Shown: positions 6,243-12,671 of the stretch, one piece after another
How the letters are laid out: the number at the start of each line of letters is the position of its first letter
Numbering within the stretch: position 1 is the first letter of the stretch
Source of the DNA: Microcaldota archaeon
GTDB taxonomy: Archaea; Micrarchaeota; Micrarchaeia; Burarchaeales; JACQQB01
Assembly: GCA_016207225.1 (NCBI GenBank)
Contig: JACQQB010000027.1
Coordinates: 1-12,671 of the forward strand
Direction: 5' to 3'
Length of the DNA stretch: 12,671 nucleotides
Notes under the pieces: generated by a model
Told to the model about the DNA's origin: nothing
The model's database searches: none
Seen by the model: the letters and a program-made list of their open reading frames with translations, nothing else
Program-made: the position numbers and the translations under genes

Positions 6243-7994
6243 ATGATACGTTCACCTATTATCTGCATATTGGGACATGTTGACCATGGAAAAACAAGTT
6301 TGGCAGATTATATAAGGGGCAGTGCCATTGCCAAGCATGAGGCAGGCGGAATTACCCAGATGATTGGTGCTAGCTTCATTCCTTCAAAGATAATCGCAGA
6401 GATATGCGGTGAGCAACTCAAACAAATGAAAACCGAACTTAAAGTACCTGGCTTGTTGTTTATAGATACCCCTGGCCATGAGGCGTTTACTAACTTGAGA
6501 AGAAGGGGAGGAAGTTTGGCGGATTTGGCAATATTGGTTGTTGATATAACACAGGGCTTTCAACCGCAAACGATAGAAGCATTGGAGATTTTAAAAGAAT
6601 ACAAGACACCTTTTCTCATAGCTGCAAACAAGATAGATTTGGTAAGCGGCTGGCGTGATAGCAAAGAACTGTCATTTCTTAAAGCAATGGAGAAGCAGAG
6701 TGTCAAGGCAGATGCTGAGCTGGATAAGTTACTCTATCAGCTTATAGGAAGATTGCATGAGTTCAAATTTTCAGCAGAGAGGTTTGACAGGGTTAATGAT
6801 TTTTCCAAGTATGTGGCGATAGTACCTACGAGTGCCAAGACTGGCGAAGGTATAAGCGAGTTGCTGATCTTTCTTGCTGGTTTATCCCAGAGATATATGG
6901 AGGATAAGCTAAAGATTGAGGTGGAGGGCCCTGGAAAAGGTAGTATACTGGAGGTTAAGGAGGAGAAGGGACTCGGAACTACGATAGATGTGGTCCTTTA
7001 CGATGGAAGCATTAAGAAGGGAGATACCATTGTGTTTGGTACTGTGGATGGAGCAGAAGTAACGAAAGTTAGGGCAATATTGAGGGAAAGGGTTTTGCCA
7101 GGTGAATCTAGTGAGAAATTCACTTATGTGGATGAGGCTTATGCTGCTGCAGGAGTTAAGATTTTTGCACCTAATTTGGAAAAAGCAGTTTCCGGTTCGC
7201 CAATTTTTGTTGCGCAGGATAATGTTGAGGAATTAAGAATGCAAATCAAGCATGAAATCTCAGATGTGCTGGTCAAAACAACCCAAGCTGGGGTGATATT
7301 GAAGGCAAATACATTAGGCTCTGTTGAAGCCATAACTAAACTTTTAGCAAGTGCGAATATACCTGTTAAAGAAGCTGGTTTGGGCAACGTGATAAAGAAG
7401 AATGTGGTTGATGCCCAGTCAGTAAAATATGAAAATAAGTATTATGGAGTTATACTTGGATTTAATGTCAAAGTGATGGATGATGCAGAGAAAGAGGCAC
7501 GAAGGAACGGGATTGAGGTAATTTCCAGTAATATAATTTATGCTTTGTTGGATAGGTATCAGGAATGGGTTAAACAGGAGCAGGAGAAAGAGAAGGAGAT
7601 GGGTTTCTCGAAATTAATTATGCCTGGGAAGGTAAAGGTTTTGTCAGGCTATTGCTTTAGGGTCAGTAAGCCGGCAGTATTTGGAGTGGAGATTTTGGGT
7701 GGGAGGATAAAGTCAGATTATAAGCTAGTAAAGGGGGATGGGGAAGTTATCGGTATAGTGAAGGCAATTCAAAAGGAAAACGAATCAGTTCAAGAGGCAG
7801 TTGCAAGCACACAAGTGGCTATTTCGATGGCCGAGCCTACTTTTGGCAGGCAAGTGAAAGAAGGGGATGTATATTATACCATGATACCTAAGGATCATAT
7901 TAGACTTTTGAGGGAGAAGTATAAGGTTTTTTTAAGTGATGAGGAGAGTAAGTTATTGGAGGAGATAGCAGCAGTTCTGACTAGAGCTGCTTAA
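6243..7994 (+). CDS. infB: Translation initiation factor aIF5B (IF2-like GTPase)
   Basis: GTPase that promotes ribosomal subunit joining and initiator tRNA positioning. 583 aa, normal for archaeal aIF5B, which lacks the long N-terminal part of eukaryotic eIF5B. The GTPase core shows GHVDHGKT (11-18), the switch I stretch HEAGGITQMIGAS beginning at H32, DTPGHE (75-80) and NKID (129-132). Domains II to IV follow, with GKGSILEVKEEKGLGTTIDVV marking the start of domain II. The coding sequence is uninterrupted, with no intein. The ATG is preceded by AAGGAG at 6231-6236, 28 bases after the surface-protein gene, so it is probably read from the same transcript. In many archaea this gene follows NDK directly; here three genes lie between. 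Confidence 0.96.
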   Translation: MIRSPIICILGHVDHGKTSLADYIRGSAIAKHEAGGITQMIGASFIPSKIIAEICGEQLKQMKTELKVPGLLFIDTPGHEAFTNLRRRGGSLADLAILVVDITQGFQPQTIEALEILKEYKTPFLIAANKIDLVSGWRDSKELSFLKAMEKQSVKADAELDKLLYQLIGRLHEFKFSAERFDRVNDFSKYVAIVPTSAKTGEGISELLIFLAGLSQRYMEDKLKIEVEGPGKGSILEVKEEKGLGTTIDVVLYDGSIKKGDTIVFGTVDGAEVTKVRAILRERVLPGESSEKFTYVDEAYAAAGVKIFAPNLEKAVSGSPIFVAQDNVEELRMQIKHEISDVLVKTTQAGVILKANTLGSVEAITKLLASANIPVKEAGLGNVIKKNVVDAQSVKYENKYYGVILGFNVKVMDDAEKEARRNGIEVISSNIIYALLDRYQEWVKQEQEKEKEMGFSKLIMPGKVKVLSGYCFRVSKPAVFGVEILGGRIKSDYKLVKGDGEVIGIVKAIQKENESVQEAVASTQVAISMAEPTFGRQVKEGDVYYTMIPKDHIRLLREKYKVFLSDEESKLLEEIAAVLTRAA

Positions 7995-8024
7995 GCTGTA
8001 AAAATGTAAATCATGGGTGTGTGA

Positions 8025-8783
8025 ATGGATGGAAAAGCACGAAGGATGAAAAGGATTTTAAAGGAGGATGGCAGGACTGTCATTCTTGCTTTTGACCATG
8101 GATTTGAGCACGGGCCTGCAAAGTATGAGAACATAGATATACGGCCTGAAAGGATAATAGAGATTGCACAGAAGGGAAATGCTGATGCGATAATGGTGCA
8201 TAAGGGACAGATACAGGAGCCGGTAGGGAAACTGGGCTTGATAATAAAGATTACTGCTAGGAGTAGCTTGAGCCCTTCAGAAAATGAAATGCAGGAGATA
8301 GTCACAGAAGTGGAAGATGCGATAGCCTGGGGAGCAGATGCGATTGCGCTGACTGTTTATGTTGGAGCAGAGTTGGAGAGGCTTATGCTTAGGAATTTTG
8401 CTTATGTTTATGGGAAATGCAGGAGATATGGAATACCTTTAGTAGGCTTCATGTACCCTAGGGGCAAGAGTGTGAAGGAGAGGTATGGGGAGGAGTATGT
8501 CAGGTATGCTGCAAGAATTGGTTCTGAATTGAATGTGGATATAATAAAAACTTATTATCCCGGAAATAAAAGAAGCTGGGAGAAGGTAATAGCAGGTTCC
8601 TTTAAACCAGTGGTTGCTGCTGGAGGAGCACTTGTGGAGGATAAAGCCCGAATTCTGAAAATTGTAAAGGATGTTGTGGATGTGGGGGGAGCAGGTGTAG
8701 CAGTCGGCAGGAATGTGTGGGAAAGAAAAACAGAAGAAGGAATAAGGCTTCTTAGGAATATAGCAGAGACTGTTCATAAATAA
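8025..8783 (+). CDS. Class I fructose-bisphosphate aldolase, archaeal DhnA type
   Basis: Schiff-base aldolase of the DhnA/archaeal class I family, a (beta-alpha)8 barrel of 252 aa. It probably interconverts fructose 1,6-bisphosphate with the two triose phosphates. The N-terminal strand AFDHGFEHGP (22-31) is the family's substrate-binding signature. K175 in DIIKTYYPG is the predicted Schiff-base lysine, and VVAAGGA and GVAVGRNVWER form the phosphate-binding loops. The same family includes the enzyme making the aminodideoxyheptulosonate precursor of archaeal aromatic amino acids, but the EHGP form favours fructose-bisphosphate aldolase. The start at 8025 is supported by GGGTGT just upstream. 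It lies 30 bases after aIF5B and ends one base from a convergent gene. Confidence 0.88.
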   Translation: MDGKARRMKRILKEDGRTVILAFDHGFEHGPAKYENIDIRPERIIEIAQKGNADAIMVHKGQIQEPVGKLGLIIKITARSSLSPSENEMQEIVTEVEDAIAWGADAIALTVYVGAELERLMLRNFAYVYGKCRRYGIPLVGFMYPRGKSVKERYGEEYVRYAARIGSELNVDIIKTYYPGNKRSWEKVIAGSFKPVVAAGGALVEDKARILKIVKDVVDVGGAGVAVGRNVWERKTEEGIRLLRNIAETVHK

Positions 8784-8784
8784 G

Positions 8785-9522
8785 TCAGTACCTGAGAAGT
8801 GAGTATTTGCTTATGTAGATTTGAGTTTGAACTACTGTTAAGAAAGGCATTATTATCATGGAATTTATAAGAAGAAGTAAATATTCTGCATAAATGTGTG
8901 GCATTATTGCTAGTAGGATTGCGTCCAGGATGGATAGAAGAACAAAACCACCCAATACCCACAAAAGGAAGAGTGGAAATTTATTTTTTATCAGTTTTAT
9001 GCTTTGCTCTAGTGCCCTGTAGAATCTTAGGTCATCGATGACTACTGCCGCAGGTGCATAAAACAAGAATAAGGATATTATGAAGATTGCTATTGGCATG
9101 ACTAACGGTTGGATAGTATATTCGAATGAAATGAGAGTTAAAATCAAGATTACCAAGCTTGCCACAACGTAGAGAAAGAAAACGTTGAAGGTGTAAGTTT
9201 CAATGCCTTTCATAACTTCATCTTTAATTTTTGTTAAAGTTCTTTGGGATTTGATAACTAAGTTAATCGAGACTATCGCGAATGAAAGTAGGAATAGCGA
9301 GATCAAGAAAATGCTTGTGATTATTATCTGGTCTATGGTTGTTAATTCGGGCATACTTCCGGTTCTTAGGAAAGTAGCACCTATGGATACGTAGGTCGGG
9401 TAAGGAGTAAGTAATGGGATTAGGAGAGATAATAATGAGGGAATTGAGAAGAATGTTATTAGTTGTATGTTTCTTAGATATGCCTGGATTGCATGCCTGA
9501 AAATAGTCCTTGCTTCGCCCAT
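8785..9522 (-). CDS. Polytopic membrane protein of unknown function
   Basis: 245 aa with about six hydrophobic segments: near residues 20-40, 65-90, two around 115-155, 185-210 and 215-235. No catalytic motif is visible. Between membrane segments four and five, APAAVVIDDLRFYRALEQSIKLIKNKF is a soluble loop of a kind seen in uncharacterised archaeal and bacterial membrane proteins that permit no functional guess. It is the only minus-strand gene recognised here. Its stop is one base from the aldolase stop, so the genes converge, and its ATG faces the RnfD-like gene across a 114-base divergent region. A TATA box about 25 bases upstream predicts a leaderless transcript. Confidence 0.8.
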   Translation of the reverse strand: MGEARTIFRHAIQAYLRNIQLITFFSIPSLLSLLIPLLTPYPTYVSIGATFLRTGSMPELTTIDQIIITSIFLISLFLLSFAIVSINLVIKSQRTLTKIKDEVMKGIETYTFNVFFLYVVASLVILILTLISFEYTIQPLVMPIAIFIISLFLFYAPAAVVIDDLRFYRALEQSIKLIKNKFPLFLLWVLGGFVLLSILDAILLAIMPHIYAEYLLLLINSMIIMPFLTVVQTQIYISKYSLLRY

Positions 9523-9544
9523 GTCTAACTATAAGGAACTAGTA

Positions 9545-9560
9545 ATTTAAAATCTTTCTG
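9545..9560 (-). promoter_or_regulatory. BRE/TATA promoter of the minus-strand membrane protein
   Basis: Read on the minus strand, AGAAAGA is followed by TTTTAAAT (9552-9545). Initiation about 25 bases on falls at the ATG at 9522, with no clear Shine-Dalgarno site between, which suggests leaderless expression. The core is nearly the same as the element upstream of L7Ae. Confidence 0.55.
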
Positions 9561-9574
9561 GAGTGTATTTTTCT

Positions 9575-9616
9575 AGTATAAAACCGGGGTAAAGAGATAA
9601 AAAGGTTTGTAAATTA
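9575..9616 (+). promoter_or_regulatory. Candidate promoter elements of the RnfD-like gene
   Basis: Two TATA-like boxes are visible: AGTATAAAAC at 9575-9584, predicting a start near 9604, and TTTGTAAATTA at 9606-9616, predicting a start next to the ATG at 9637. A modest GGAG at 9626-9629 before the ATG favours the first, leadered option. The choice is not decided by sequence. Confidence 0.4.
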
Positions 9617-9636
9617 ATCTAAGTGGGAGAGACATT

Positions 9637-10443
9637 ATGTCATTGATAGATGATCTGAACAAGAAATCATATTATGACTATATGATCCTATTTTTGATTA
9701 CTTTGATTGTTTCGGCTAATGTTTACTTGAACATTCTTTCATTTTATAATCCAAAATCCTTTGGGAATGCATTGGTATTTTTGATCATTGACCCAGTTTT
9801 CCTTGTTTTACTAGATATAGCTTATAAGAAATTGATACTCAGGAAGACCATAGTGTTGCCCAAGACTGCGATAATATCTGGGCTTTTTGTTGCCGGAATC
9901 ATGGACCCTACAGCCCCAGTTTACGTACATTTGATTGCAGGAGCAATTGCAATTTTATCCAAGCACCTTATAAGGAATAAGATGAGGAATATTTTCAATC
10001 CAGCAGGTTTTGGAATTACTTTGACAGGTCTAGTGTTTACGTATCTACTAAAAATGCCAGTGGCAGGTTCATGGTGGCTGGCGACAACGTTGCTCGCTAT
10101 ACCGTTTGGGTTGTACATATCGTATAGGCTGCAGAAGTTGCCCATGAGCATAGCTTTCTTAGTTGTGTATTCATTGACTGCTGTGTTAGTGAGGAACTTC
10201 CCATTAGCGCAGGTGCTTGAGCCGAGTTTCTTATCAGGCTATTTCTTCTTTTCATGTTTTATGCTTTTAGAGCCTAGGACTTCAACGTATTCGTTCAAGC
10301 CAATGGTAATTTTTGGAGTGTTAGTAGCAATTTTGTCTGGGGTAATGCCACTCTTTGTACCAACTATTGAGTATACATTGGTGGGATTGTTACTGATGAA
10401 CTTATTTACTGATGTTTTAGAGAAAAAGTTCCCGGACCAATAA
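9637..10443 (+). CDS. NqrB/RnfD family membrane protein
   Basis: 268 aa with about nine or ten membrane segments. IFNPAGFGI near the middle matches the FNPA(A/G)FG signature of the NqrB/RnfD/RnfE family, and the C-terminal YFFFSCFMLLEPRTSTYSFKP resembles the conserved DPxTSP segment of RnfD, followed by the family's closing membrane helices. In bacteria these subunits carry flavin in ion-pumping Rnf or Nqr complexes. Here no other rnf or nqr genes are visible nearby, and I find no convincing Thr flavinylation motif, so an electron-transport role is doubtful and a stand-alone function is possible. The start is ATG at 9637; the gene ends 19 bases before the glycosylase gene. Confidence 0.78.
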   Translation: MSLIDDLNKKSYYDYMILFLITLIVSANVYLNILSFYNPKSFGNALVFLIIDPVFLVLLDIAYKKLILRKTIVLPKTAIISGLFVAGIMDPTAPVYVHLIAGAIAILSKHLIRNKMRNIFNPAGFGITLTGLVFTYLLKMPVAGSWWLATTLLAIPFGLYISYRLQKLPMSIAFLVVYSLTAVLVRNFPLAQVLEPSFLSGYFFFSCFMLLEPRTSTYSFKPMVIFGVLVAILSGVMPLFVPTIEYTLVGLLLMNLFTDVLEKKFPDQ

Positions 10444-10462
10444 AAGATTTAGGTTGAATTGG

Positions 10463-11323
10463 ATGCCTTTCATTAAAGCCGATAACTTTAGCCTTGTACA
10501 TAGTTTATTCAGTGGGCAATGTTTTGGCTGGCAAAGGATTGGTGTGTGGTATTATGGGGAGATAGCGGGTAGGCCAGTAAAGGTAAGCCAAGTTAGGGGT
10601 AAACTCTATTTTGATGGTGTTGAGGAGAGGGAAGTTAGGAAGTATTTTGCTTTGAATGAGAACATTGAGAAGATTTATAGTGGAATAGCGACAGATCCGG
10701 TAATTGAAAACGCTGTAGAGGAGTTCCGAGGCTTGAGAATATTGAAGCAGGACCCGTGGGTATGCAGTGTAAGCTTCTTGTGCAGTATTTCCTGCAATAT
10801 ACCTGGAATTGAATTGCAGCTTAGGAAATTGAAGCATCGATATGGAACTGCGGTTGAGTTTGACGGGCATAGGATGCATCTATTCCCAAGGCCAGTGGAC
10901 ATAGGAAACGCCAGTTTGAAGGAGCTGAGGAAGTGCAGCCTGGGCTTTAGGGATAGGTATGTAAAGAGTTTGGGGGAGAGGATGGGTGGTTTTGAGATCG
11001 AGGAGCTTAGGGATAAGGAGTACGCAGAGGCAAAGGATAGCCTGATGGAAAGTTTCGGGATAGGACCGAAAGTAGCTGATTGCATATGCTTGTTCTCATT
11101 AGACAAGACAGAGGCTTTCCCGATAGATGTTTGGATTCAGAGAGCTATGGTAGGCTACTATGGGAAGGAGATTAGGAGAATGATACCTAAAACAAGGTTT
11201 TCGTACAAGGATGTTCAAAAATTCGCTTGGGAAAGGTGGGGTAAGGATGCCGGTTATGCGCAGCAGTTTCTGTATGTATACAGTAAGAAGGATTTGAAGC
11301 AAAAAGGAAGAAATGAGCATTAA
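10463..11323 (+). CDS. OGG1-type 8-oxoguanine DNA glycosylase/AP lyase
   Basis: Removes 8-oxoguanine from DNA and nicks the abasic site. 286 aa from the ATG at 10463, with an OGG N-terminal domain (FSLVHSLFSGQCFGWQ) and an HhH-GPD catalytic domain. FGIGPKVADCICLFSLDKTEAFPIDVW contains the helix-hairpin-helix, the catalytic Lys K203 in GPKVADC and the catalytic Asp D222 in PIDVW, as in eukaryotic OGG1 (GTKVADC, PVDVH). The AGGT at 10451-10454 suits the ATG at 10463; a TTG at 10454 in the same frame is too close to it. The gene follows the RnfD-like gene by 19 bases and may share its transcript. Confidence 0.9.
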   Translation: MPFIKADNFSLVHSLFSGQCFGWQRIGVWYYGEIAGRPVKVSQVRGKLYFDGVEEREVRKYFALNENIEKIYSGIATDPVIENAVEEFRGLRILKQDPWVCSVSFLCSISCNIPGIELQLRKLKHRYGTAVEFDGHRMHLFPRPVDIGNASLKELRKCSLGFRDRYVKSLGERMGGFEIEELRDKEYAEAKDSLMESFGIGPKVADCICLFSLDKTEAFPIDVWIQRAMVGYYGKEIRRMIPKTRFSYKDVQKFAWERWGKDAGYAQQFLYVYSKKDLKQKGRNEH

Positions 11324-11339
11324 AATAGGATACGATACG

Positions 11340-11347
11340 TATAAAAA
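11340..11347 (+). promoter_or_regulatory. TATA box upstream of the zinc-binding protein gene
   Basis: TATAAAAA in an AT-rich stretch, 36 bases before the ATG at 11383. Initiation would fall near 11368, leaving a leader that carries AAGGT at 11372-11376 as ribosome binding site. The T-run at 11375-11382 lies between that site and the ATG and could also help end upstream transcripts. Confidence 0.5.
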
Positions 11348-11382
11348 TTTGCTTAGTTAAAAGGATTTTCTAAGGTTTTTTT

Positions 11383-11562
11383 ATGATATGCGAAAGATGT
11401 AGTGCACAGACATATATGGTTGAGAAATGCAATTATTGCAATAAGCAGTTATGTAGAGACTGTGAAAAGTCCGCTAAGAGGATTGCTAAAACAAGAAGGT
11501 ATGTTATTTGCAAGGATTGCTGGGGAGACATGAAGAAGAGATCAGAGTTTAAGGCTGAGTAA
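11383..11562 (+). CDS. Small protein with four CxxC pairs, probable zinc finger
   Basis: A 59-aa protein. Cysteines lie in four CxxC pairs: C3/C6, C16/C19, C24/C27 and C43/C46, enough to bind two zinc ions in a double zinc-ribbon or treble-clef fold. Lys and Arg fill the region between the third and fourth pairs (KSAKRIAKTRR) and the C-terminus (KKRSEF), consistent with nucleic-acid contact or a ribosome-associated role; neither is proven. I do not recognise a named family. The ATG at 11383 is supported by AAGGT at 11372-11376. It is followed 8 bases later by the proline dehydrogenase gene and probably shares a transcript with it. Confidence 0.7.
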   Translation: MICERCSAQTYMVEKCNYCNKQLCRDCEKSAKRIAKTRRYVICKDCWGDMKKRSEFKAE

Positions 11563-11570
11563 CTGATTCT

Positions 11571-12671
11571 ATGTTTTGGAGAATGCGACCTACTAGCCAA
11601 GTAGGTAAAACTGAAGAGAGACCTACTTTTGCTACTGCTAAACTGCCTCCAGAAGGCATCAGAGGTAGGCCTGAAGAGCGTCAGGAGCCAAGTAGCAGAA
11701 CGGAGACCAATGTAACAGTTAGGAGTGTAGATGGAAGGCATCCGCTTTTTAGAATGATACAGCCAGACAGGCCAAATATCACAACAGTTACTGAGATTGT
11801 GAGGGTTCCGGAGAATGATGGGCATAAACCCAGAGGAGTAGGCACAGTGAGGGGAATGATTAACAGATTAGTTTTGCCTTTTATGATAAAGTGGATTGCT
11901 GGTGAAAGTTTGGAAGAGGCGGTAGTTGTAGCAAAAGGTTTGAATGAGGAAGGATCTGGAGTAATGATTAATTGTTTAGGAGAACATTATAAGAAGAGGA
12001 AGCAAGTAGAAGCCACAATGGGTGAATATGTAAGAATGCTTGATCCAGAATTCTGCAGTAAGGCGGATTATGTGATATCGTTTAAGCTATCACAATTTGG
12101 TTTGGATATAGATTGGTGGTACTGTTATGAGAATGCAAGGGTAATGGCTGAGAAGGCTAAGAAGGAAGGTAAGCTTGTTTGGATAGATATGGAAAGCTCT
12201 AGTTATACAGATAGTACGTTAGAGATGTATAGGATGTTACTTGAGGCTGGTTGTGATAACTTAGGTTTGTGTTTGCAGGCAAATCTAAAAAGAACTGCTG
12301 GGGACCTAGAGAGTTTATTAGCACTTAATGAAGAGGGCAAATTTGTAAAAATCAGGCTTTGCAAGGGAGCTTATAAAGAACCACCCGAAGTAGCTTACCA
12401 AACAAAGCAGGAAATAGATGGGAATTTTAGGAGGCTGATATTAAGATTGGCTGAAAGCAGTGAGGAGAATGTCCTTGGGATAGCAACGCATGATCCTGAA
12501 TTTATGGAATTGGCAAAGGACATATCTAAAAAAAGAAAGAATGTAGAAGTCCAGATGCTGAAAGGTATAGAAGAAAATGCCAGAAGGGAACTGATCAATC
12601 AGGGAGTTATGGTGATTACCTATTTGCCGTATGGTGAAGATGCTGTTCCTTACTGTATAAGAAGAGTTAGG
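11571..12671 (+). CDS. Proline dehydrogenase (5' part; runs off the window)
   Basis: FAD-dependent oxidation of proline to 1-pyrroline-5-carboxylate. 367 codons are visible with no stop before the window end. From about residue 96 (MINRLVLPFMIKW) onward the sequence is a standard monofunctional PRODH barrel: LGEHY, FKLSQFGLDID, IDMESSSYTD, LCLQANLKRT, CKGAYKEPPEVAY (K265), IATHDPEFM, VQMLKGI and, at the very end, YGEDAVPYCIRR, whose Arg pair R364-R365 corresponds to the proline-carboxylate binding arginines of PutA-type enzymes. Only a short C-terminus is missing. The first 95 residues (MFWRMRPTSQVGKTEERPTF onward) are Pro/Glu/Arg/Thr-rich, predicted disordered and not part of the known domain. 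No P5C dehydrogenase is seen here. No clear ribosome binding site precedes the ATG at 11571. A later ATG at 11856 is possible. Confidence 0.88.
   Translation, partial: MFWRMRPTSQVGKTEERPTFATAKLPPEGIRGRPEERQEPSSRTETNVTVRSVDGRHPLFRMIQPDRPNITTVTEIVRVPENDGHKPRGVGTVRGMINRLVLPFMIKWIAGESLEEAVVVAKGLNEEGSGVMINCLGEHYKKRKQVEATMGEYVRMLDPEFCSKADYVISFKLSQFGLDIDWWYCYENARVMAEKAKKEGKLVWIDMESSSYTDSTLEMYRMLLEAGCDNLGLCLQANLKRTAGDLESLLALNEEGKFVKIRLCKGAYKEPPEVAYQTKQEIDGNFRRLILRLAESSEENVLGIATHDPEFMELAKDISKKRKNVEVQMLKGIEENARRELINQGVMVITYLPYGEDAVPYCIRRVR
11588..11606 (+). other. Perfect 7-bp inverted repeat, possible hairpin
   Basis: ACCTACT, loop AGCCA, AGTAGGT. It lies 17 bases into the proposed proline dehydrogenase reading frame, close to its ATG, and would form a stable small RNA stem in that position. 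ACCTACT recurs at 11621-11627 and AGCCAAGTAG at 11686-11695, so the area also carries short direct repeats. Function is unknown; structure near the start could slow or regulate translation. Confidence 0.5.

Noticed and set aside
10675..11106. Minus-strand open frame of 143 codons
   Set aside because: It is antisense to the OGG1 catalytic domain, whose motifs are clear on the plus strand.
11433..11825. Minus-strand open frame of 130 codons
   Set aside because: It lies antisense to the CxxC protein and the proline dehydrogenase N-terminus, has no promoter or ribosome binding site of note, and its translation resembles no family.

Overview
The window is a compact stretch of an archaeal chromosome. 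The translation genes are archaeal/eukaryotic in type (S6e, aIF2-gamma, L7Ae, S28e, L24e, aIF5B). The few upstream gaps hold BRE/TATA-like boxes, several genes have GGTG-type ribosome binding sites, and the aldolase is the archaeal DhnA-type class I enzyme. AT-rich composition, short proteins and very tight packing would suit a small-genome lineage such as a DPANN archaeon, but that placement is inference; the phylum cannot be read from this sequence. No gene-free stretch exceeds about 120 bases. I saw no rRNA, tRNA, insertion sequence or CRISPR array.

Positions 27-2053 form one transcriptional block: ribosomal protein S6e, a universal stress protein overlapping it by 8 bases, and aIF2-gamma starting at TTG. 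A BRE/TATA element near 2061-2083 then drives a second block, 2139-3971: L7Ae (with a long charged tail), S28e, L24e (55 aa), nucleoside diphosphate kinase and a dUTPase-like enzyme. L7Ae-S28e-L24e-NDK is a classic archaeal order, often followed by the aIF5B gene. Here aIF5B lies at 6243-7994, separated by the dUTPase and by an inserted pair of secreted-protein genes.

That pair (4048-6214) is the most distinctive part. The first gene encodes a secreted, cysteine-rich protein with ten CPxGY-type repeats followed by a metzincin-like zinc peptidase domain (HELGHEFGLVD plus a downstream Met-turn). The second overlaps it through its ribosome binding site and encodes a secreted, sequon-rich, Cys-motif protein with a C-terminal membrane anchor. 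The pair has its own promoter, which predicts a nearly leaderless transcript. It may be a cell-surface protease and its anchor or partner, not obviously described as a system.

After aIF5B come a class I fructose-bisphosphate aldolase (8025-8783), a convergent polytopic membrane protein on the minus strand (8785-9522, one base from the aldolase), and, across a divergent promoter region, an NqrB/RnfD-family membrane protein (9637-10443), an OGG1-type 8-oxoguanine glycosylase (10463-11323), a 59-aa protein with four CxxC pairs (11383-11562) and the first 367 codons of a proline dehydrogenase (11571 to the window end), which has an unusual N-terminal extension of about 95 residues.
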